From assembly GCA_002342985.1 (NCBI GenBank), contig DDRC01000186.1, forward strand, positions 1 to 11,080: DNA of 11,080 bases, written 5' to 3'. Below the pieces are notes generated by a model that was not told the DNA's origin, searched no databases, and was given only the letters and a program-made list of their open reading frames with translations. This DNA comes from Flavobacteriales bacterium UBA2426. GTDB taxonomy: Bacteria > Bacteroidota > Bacteroidia > Flavobacteriales_F > PHOS-HE28. Positions 7,967 to 11,080 of the stretch are shown here, piece by piece (positions within the stretch are counted from its first letter, which is position 1; every line of letters begins with the position of its first letter). A program made the position numbers and the translations under genes.

Positions 7967-8353
7967 CTAACCGGCCTTGCGCTGCGCCTCCGTGATGGTG
8001 CAGATCAGGGAGGCCGGCTCGCAGAGCACGGCCCTGTCACCCTGGAGCGCGATGGGCGCCTTGAGCAGGCCGGGATTGTGCGCGAGCACGTTCAGCCAGC
8101 CCTCGCCGTCCAGGTCACGGCCGCGCAGGTGCTGCTGGTAGTACGGATGCGCACGGTTCAGCAGGTCCTTGGGCCTCAGGTTCAACTGCTTCAGCACCTG
8201 GCGCACGAAGGTCGTGCTCAGGCTCACCTCGCTCACATCCTGCTTGTTCACCCGGGGCGCCAGCGTGTAGGCATAGGCCAATGCCTTGCGGCCCTCCGGG
8301 GTGCTGCTGTCGTACACGAGCGTCAGTTCCTTCGAGTTGAGGGTGGTGCTCAT
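7967..8353 (-). CDS. ArsC/Spx-like thioredoxin-fold protein lacking the N-terminal catalytic cysteine
   Basis: The 128-residue protein resembles the ArsC/Spx/YffB branch of thioredoxin-fold proteins. It has a short N-terminal strand (ELTLVYDSS), a helix RKALAYAYTLA, a middle region with the LLNRAHPYY pattern where ArsC proteins carry L-I-N-x-x-x-x-x-Y, and a C-terminal LLKAPIALQGDRAVLCEP. The last stretch matches the family's cis-Pro segment, L-x-x-P-I-x-x-x-x-x-x-A-V-x-x-x-P. In active members a Cys sits four residues before the conserved Arg of the first helix; here that Arg is Arg22 and residue 18 is Thr, with Ser16 and Ser17 alongside. The only cysteines are Cys111 and Cys118 near the C-terminus. 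Arsenate reduction by the usual mechanism is therefore unlikely, and a binding or regulatory role is an inference. It starts at ATG 8353, 150 bp after the secreted protein's stop, and ends 77 bp before dxr. Confidence 0.72.
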   Translation of the reverse strand: MSTTLNSKELTLVYDSSTPEGRKALAYAYTLAPRVNKQDVSEVSLSTTFVRQVLKQLNLRPKDLLNRAHPYYQQHLRGRDLDGEGWLNVLAHNPGLLKAPIALQGDRAVLCEPASLICTITEAQRKAG

Positions 8354-8414
8354 GGCGAAGAGGATTTGGTGGCACGGTGAAGTTAGTGGCGAACGCGCCG
8401 ATTGGTGCCGTGTT

Positions 8415-8457
8415 GCGGGGGAAATGTGCCCCGCGCGCCTGCTTTTCGACCGGTCGA
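8415..8457. other. Inverted repeats in the gap upstream of the ArsC-like gene
   Basis: Two symmetric sequences lie close together in the 150-bp gap. The first is a 6-bp stem GCGGGG (8415-8420) and CCCCGC (8429-8434) around the loop GAAATGTG. The second is a perfect 12-bp palindrome, TCGACCGGTCGA (8446-8457). Both are upstream of the ArsC-like start at 8353, so they could be an operator, a leader hairpin or an attenuator. No T-run supports a terminator. Function is not known. Confidence 0.3.
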
Positions 8458-8484
8458 GCCTGCGGATCGACGTGGCTGAGCCGT

Positions 8485-8500
8485 GCGCGATCGGCCGCGC
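8485..8500 (-). terminator. Possible hairpin after the secreted-protein gene
   Basis: A perfect 5-bp GC-only stem, GCGCG with CGCGC around a 6-nt loop, starts three bases after the TGA stop of the small secreted gene. No T-run follows it on the minus strand, so a classical intrinsic terminator is not supported. It might still mark the end of the sua5 transcript. In such GC-rich DNA a stem of this size can also arise by chance. Confidence 0.25.
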
Positions 8501-8503
8501 GAC

Positions 8504-9004
8504 TCAATCGGCGAGACGCGCCTTGAAGCGCTGTTCAACCCGGACGCTCAGGTCCTGCTTCTCCCATAGGCCATACGCGAGCTCGATCTCCTTTATCGGC
8601 TCCTCGGAGATGTTCCGCATCCGGATGAACAGGAAGAGCAGATGCTCGTGCGCATCCATGTCAACCCTGTGCTTGATGCGGGAGTAGAGGTTCGGCGCCT
8701 TCTCCTTGATGTTCTTGTCGAAAATCTCAATCGAAACACGCCCCAAGGGGTCCTTCTGAATGTCGATCCGCTGCATCGCACTATCGCCATTCACCGCGTA
8801 GCTGATACCCATGCTCAGAACGGGCGGGAAGTGAGCCGTGTCCGTAGCTGTGACCATGAACAAGGCACCAACCGAGTGTGGATGGTCCTTATTCAGGTAG
8901 GCGGCCCTGATCAGCCTGAGCTGGTGGCCCGGCTCCCTGCCGGGCGCTTGCGCAGAAGCGTCGCCGACTAGCAGCAACAAGACCATCGATACCAGGATCC
9001 TCAT
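8504..9004 (-). CDS. Small secreted protein of unknown function
   Basis: I do not recognise this 166-residue protein. The N-terminus is a clear Sec signal peptide: M-R, then a hydrophobic core to about residue 14, and a D-A-S-A cleavage site giving a mature form starting at Gln19. There is no lipobox cysteine and no other membrane segment. The mature part of about 148 residues has alternating hydrophobic stretches (ALFMVTATDT, VSIEIFDKNI, HLLFLFIRMRN) suggesting a beta-rich fold, and an acidic/basic C-terminus ending R-L-A-D. The ATG at 9004 was chosen because it puts the signal peptide at the very N-terminus; an upstream in-frame TTG at 9076 would overlap sua5 and precede the signal with hydrophilic residues. 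It follows the sua5 stop by 22 bp and is probably co-transcribed with it, though no functional link is evident. A 5-bp GC hairpin lies just after its stop. Confidence 0.75.
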   Translation of the reverse strand: MRILVSMVLLLLVGDASAQAPGREPGHQLRLIRAAYLNKDHPHSVGALFMVTATDTAHFPPVLSMGISYAVNGDSAMQRIDIQKDPLGRVSIEIFDKNIKEKAPNLYSRIKHRVDMDAHEHLLFLFIRMRNISEEPIKEIELAYGLWEKQDLSVRVEQRFKARLAD

Positions 9005-9026
9005 GCGGCGGTTTCCGCGAAAGGTA

Positions 9027-9977
9027 TCAGCGTGCCGCCGATGCCCGCCGCAGCCGGTCGTTGATGGCTCGGCCAAGGCCCTCGTCGGGGAAGCGCTCGG
9101 CGAGGATCACCGTGCAATCGCCGCCGTCCAGGTCGCGCAGCACCGCGAAGAGGTTGCGCGCGGCCTCGGCCAGGTCGCCGCGCTCGCTGAGCAACTCGCA
9201 GCGGTGGCCCGGGTACTCGTTCCGGAAGCTGATGATGCCGATGCGCCTTCCCGCGAAGCGGCGCAGCAGTGCATCGATGTCGCCCACGTGCACCGGCTTA
9301 CGGGGAGCGTAATGGCTCTCGAGCATGCCGGGCGCCGCGGGCAGCACCTGCTTCACCGCCTGCGCCACGGTGCCAATCACGCGCTCGATATCCTCCAGCG
9401 CGATGCCGCCCGGGCGGTAGAGCACCCAGCGATCGCCCTCCCAGCCGAGGATGGTGGATTCCACGCCCACCGCGCACGGGCCGCCATCGAGGATGTACGG
9501 AATGCGCGCGCCGAGCTGGTCGGCCACGTGCTGCGCGGTGGTGGGGCTAACGTAGCCGAAGGGGTTGGCGCTGGGCGCGGCCAGGGGGAAGGGGAGCCGC
9601 TCGAGCAGCGCGCGTGTGAGCGGGTGGCGCGGCATGCGCACGCCCACGGTGTCGAGCCCGCTGGTCACCAGGTCGGGCACCGCAGGGCGCTTGGGCAGCA
9701 CCAGGGTAAGGGGTCCCGGCCAGAAGGCGTGCATGAGGGCCTCCGCGCCGGGAGGCAGCTCGCGGACCACCTTGTGCGCATCGCCCAAGGCGCCCACATG
9801 CACGATCAGCGGGTCGAAGGCCGGGCGCTGCTTCGCCTCGAAGACCTTCAGCACCGCGGACTCATCGAAGGCATTGGCGGCGAGCCCATACACCGTTTCG
9901 GTGGGTATCGCCACGATGCCTCCCGCCTCGAGCAGTCGTGCGGCATGCTCCAAATCGGTGCCGATGGCCGATTGCAT
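9027..9977 (-). CDS. sua5: Threonylcarbamoyl-AMP synthase, Sua5 type (YrdC plus C-terminal Sua5 domain)
   Basis: The enzyme makes L-threonylcarbamoyladenylate from threonine, bicarbonate and ATP, the first step of the t6A37 modification of ANN-decoding tRNAs; TsaD/B/E then transfer the group. The 316-residue protein contains the YrdC domain, with PTETVYGL (25-32), K-Q-R-P-x-x-x-P-L (49-57), WPGPLTLVL (86-94), SGLDTVGVRMP (106-116), PSAN (135-138) and GGPCAVGVESTIL (165-177). From about residue 205 comes the Sua5 C-terminal domain, introduced by GMLESHYAPRKP, which distinguishes it from the short TsaC form. All nucleotide- and threonine-binding motifs are intact. The start at ATG 9977 gives a standard N-terminus; the reading frame extends to a TTG at 9998, which is less likely. 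It is transcribed divergently from the GT39 gene, with 49 bp between the starts. Confidence 0.95.
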   Translation of the reverse strand: MQSAIGTDLEHAARLLEAGGIVAIPTETVYGLAANAFDESAVLKVFEAKQRPAFDPLIVHVGALGDAHKVVRELPPGAEALMHAFWPGPLTLVLPKRPAVPDLVTSGLDTVGVRMPRHPLTRALLERLPFPLAAPSANPFGYVSPTTAQHVADQLGARIPYILDGGPCAVGVESTILGWEGDRWVLYRPGGIALEDIERVIGTVAQAVKQVLPAAPGMLESHYAPRKPVHVGDIDALLRRFAGRRIGIISFRNEYPGHRCELLSERGDLAEAARNLFAVLRDLDGGDCTVILAERFPDEGLGRAINDRLRRASAAR

Positions 9978-10026
9978 GCTGCAAATGTGCGACGTCAACG
10001 CGCGCTGCGCCGCCTACTTTGGCCGC
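9978..10026. promoter_or_regulatory. Divergent promoter region between sua5 and the GT39 gene
   Basis: The 49 bp between the two divergent starts must hold both promoters unless they lie inside the coding sequences. On the plus strand, TACTTTGG at 10015-10022 matches the Bacteroidota -7 consensus TAnnTTTG at five of six fixed positions. On the minus strand, CACATTTG (9989-9982) also matches at five of six. Neither has a recognisable -33 TTG at about 20 bp upstream, and both sit only four nucleotides from an ATG, which would leave a very short leader. I therefore treat them as possible only. No Shine-Dalgarno sequence precedes either start, as is common in Bacteroidota. Confidence 0.3.
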
Positions 10027-11080
10027 ATGCCCAAGCGTCTCGGCGACATCCGCCTGTGGATCCTGCTCACCACGCTGGTGCGGCTGATCGGCATCACCTC
10101 CCCGCCGCTGGAGACCGCGCACAGCTGGCGCCAGGCGTTCACCAATATGGTGGCGCGCAACATGGCCGAGGAGGGCATCGACCTGCTGCACCCACGAACG
10201 GACCTCTCCGGCGAGCGACCCGGTGTGGTGGCCAGCGAATTCCCGGGGTTCAATGCAGCAGTGGCGCTTCTCTACCGGGCGTTCGGGCCTGCGCACTGGT
10301 ATGGGCGCCTGGTGGCCTTGATCGCTTCCGCCCTCGGAGCCTGGGCCTTTCATGCGCTTGTTCGGCAGCGCTACGGGGAGCGCGTGGCATTCCTTGCCGC
10401 CTTCATCCTGCTGTGGTCCTCCTGGTTCGTCTATGGCCGCAAGTCCATGCCGGACGTCTTCAGCGCGGCGCTGGTGCTCATCGCCCTATGGGCCGTGGAC
10501 CGGGCGCTGCGAACCAGCGCTTGGTGGTTCGCCCTGGCCATTCCCATGGCAGCGATCGGCGGCCTCTGCAAGATTCCAGCGGTGGTTCTGCTGGCGCCCT
10601 GGGCGCTGATGACACTTGAGCGCGGCTTCACGCAGGGTCGGCGCGTGTTGGCCCTCGCGTCGCTGGCCCTGGCAATCGCGCCCGTGGCCTGGTGGTACTT
10701 CGTCTGGCAGCCCCACCTGCTCACCGCATACGGCAACCCGCTCTACTTCCCCTACCCCCTCGCGGAGGGGCTGCAGCAGCTCTGGGCGCATGCCGGCAAG
10801 GCCGCCGAGCGCTTCCGTTTCTCCGCACTGATGAGCCATGCCGCCTTCCTCGGCGTATGCGTCGGCATCTGGAGGGCCATGCGCAACCGCGATACCCGAA
10901 CGGCGGGCGTGGCGCTTGGCATCCTGCTGCCCTTCGCGCTGATCATGGTCAAGGCCGGCGATGTGTTCGCCCTGCATGCCTACTACATCATCCCACTGGT
11001 GCCGCTCCTGGCCCTGCTGGCGGGGCTGGGGCTGGAGTGCCTCCCGCGAGGGGCGGCCACGGCGGCGGTGCTGGCGCTGG
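10027..11080 (+). CDS. GT39/ArnT-like membrane glycosyltransferase, N-terminal part (C-terminus outside window)
   Basis: This is the only plus-strand gene; it is open from ATG 10027 to the right edge, about 351 codons, and is cut there. It is an integral membrane protein with about nine hydrophobic segments visible, among them residues 10-24, around 95-115, 121-136 and the final stretch. Features of the dolichyl/polyprenyl-phosphate mannosyltransferase fold (GT39, PF13231-like) are an acidic residue in the first periplasmic loop (Glu29) followed by HSWRQ (32-36), a short loop before a second amphipathic segment (DLLHPRTDLSGE), a WYGRL motif, and RKSMPDVFS around 138-146. Members transfer a sugar from a polyprenyl-phosphate donor to lipids or proteins on the outer face of the inner membrane. 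Donor and acceptor cannot be told. HSWRQ and RKxMPD resemble Bacteroidota proteins often seen near polysaccharide genes, from memory. No polysaccharide cluster is visible here. Confidence 0.85.
   Translation, partial: MPKRLGDIRLWILLTTLVRLIGITSPPLETAHSWRQAFTNMVARNMAEEGIDLLHPRTDLSGERPGVVASEFPGFNAAVALLYRAFGPAHWYGRLVALIASALGAWAFHALVRQRYGERVAFLAAFILLWSSWFVYGRKSMPDVFSAALVLIALWAVDRALRTSAWWFALAIPMAAIGGLCKIPAVVLLAPWALMTLERGFTQGRRVLALASLALAIAPVAWWYFVWQPHLLTAYGNPLYFPYPLAEGLQQLWAHAGKAAERFRFSALMSHAAFLGVCVGIWRAMRNRDTRTAGVALGILLPFALIMVKAGDVFALHAYYIIPLVPLLALLAGLGLECLPRGAATAAVLAL

Noticed and set aside
6804..7970. Plus-strand open frame of about 388 codons opposite dxr
   Set aside because: dxr has every catalytic motif on the minus strand. 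The opposite frame is rich in His, Arg and Leu without any domain.
8378..8385. TAACTTCA on the minus strand, a -7-like motif 24 bp before the ArsC-like start
   Set aside because: Only four of six fixed positions match the consensus and no -33 element is found, so I did not call a promoter.
9003..10619. Plus-strand open frame of about 538 codons
   Set aside because: It lies antisense to sua5 and then in the wrong frame over the GT39 gene. Both of those genes have clear family motifs, and the frame itself shows none.
1..11080. CRISPR array, transposon, phage, toxin-antitoxin or defence system
   Set aside because: No spaced direct repeats, transposase, integrase or paired small genes were seen. 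All substantial frames are explained by envelope or housekeeping families or are shadows.

Overview
The window is GC-rich bacterial chromosome that reads as ordinary, densely packed core genome. The organism is most likely a GC-rich member of the Bacteroidota, probably Flavobacteriales-like. This is inferred from three things. A very large alpha-2-macroglobulin lipoprotein has the Trp-rich loop I associate with Bacteroidota versions. The dxr-rseP gene order is one I associate with Flavobacteriales. Shine-Dalgarno sequences are essentially absent before starts, and the few promoter-like motifs resemble TAnnTTTG. The taxonomic call is an inference and no marker RNA is present.

Layout: eight genes lie on the minus strand and one on the plus strand. 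From right to left on the minus strand they are: a Sua5-type threonylcarbamoyl-AMP synthase (9977-9027); a small secreted protein of unknown function 22 bp behind it (9004-8504); a 150-bp gap with small inverted repeats; an ArsC/Spx-like thioredoxin-fold protein lacking the usual cysteine (8353-7967); DXP reductoisomerase (7889-6738); the RseP-type site-2 protease 20 bp downstream (6717-5386); a stand-alone receiver-domain response regulator (5279-4920); an FAD-dependent DAO-family oxidoreductase with a TTG start (4770-3742); and the N-terminal ~1197 residues of an alpha-2-macroglobulin family lipoprotein that runs off the left edge (3593 to 1). Divergent from sua5, the plus strand carries the N-terminal ~351 residues of a multi-membrane-spanning GT39/ArnT-like glycosyltransferase that runs off the right edge (10027 to 11080).

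Functionally the genes are mixed housekeeping and envelope functions: tRNA t6A synthesis (sua5), isoprenoid precursor synthesis (dxr), envelope proteolysis (rseP), surface or periplasmic protease trapping (alpha-2-macroglobulin) and envelope glycosylation (GT39). Only sua5 plus the small secreted gene, and dxr plus rseP, are close enough to suggest co-transcription; the other gaps are 77-150 bp. I saw no tRNA, rRNA, CRISPR array, insertion sequence, phage gene or recognisable defence cassette, and no gene-free stretch exceeds about 150 bp. The most unusual items are the cysteine-less ArsC-like protein, the unknown secreted protein and the MnmC-like C-terminus of the oxidoreductase. None amounts to clear evidence of a new system.
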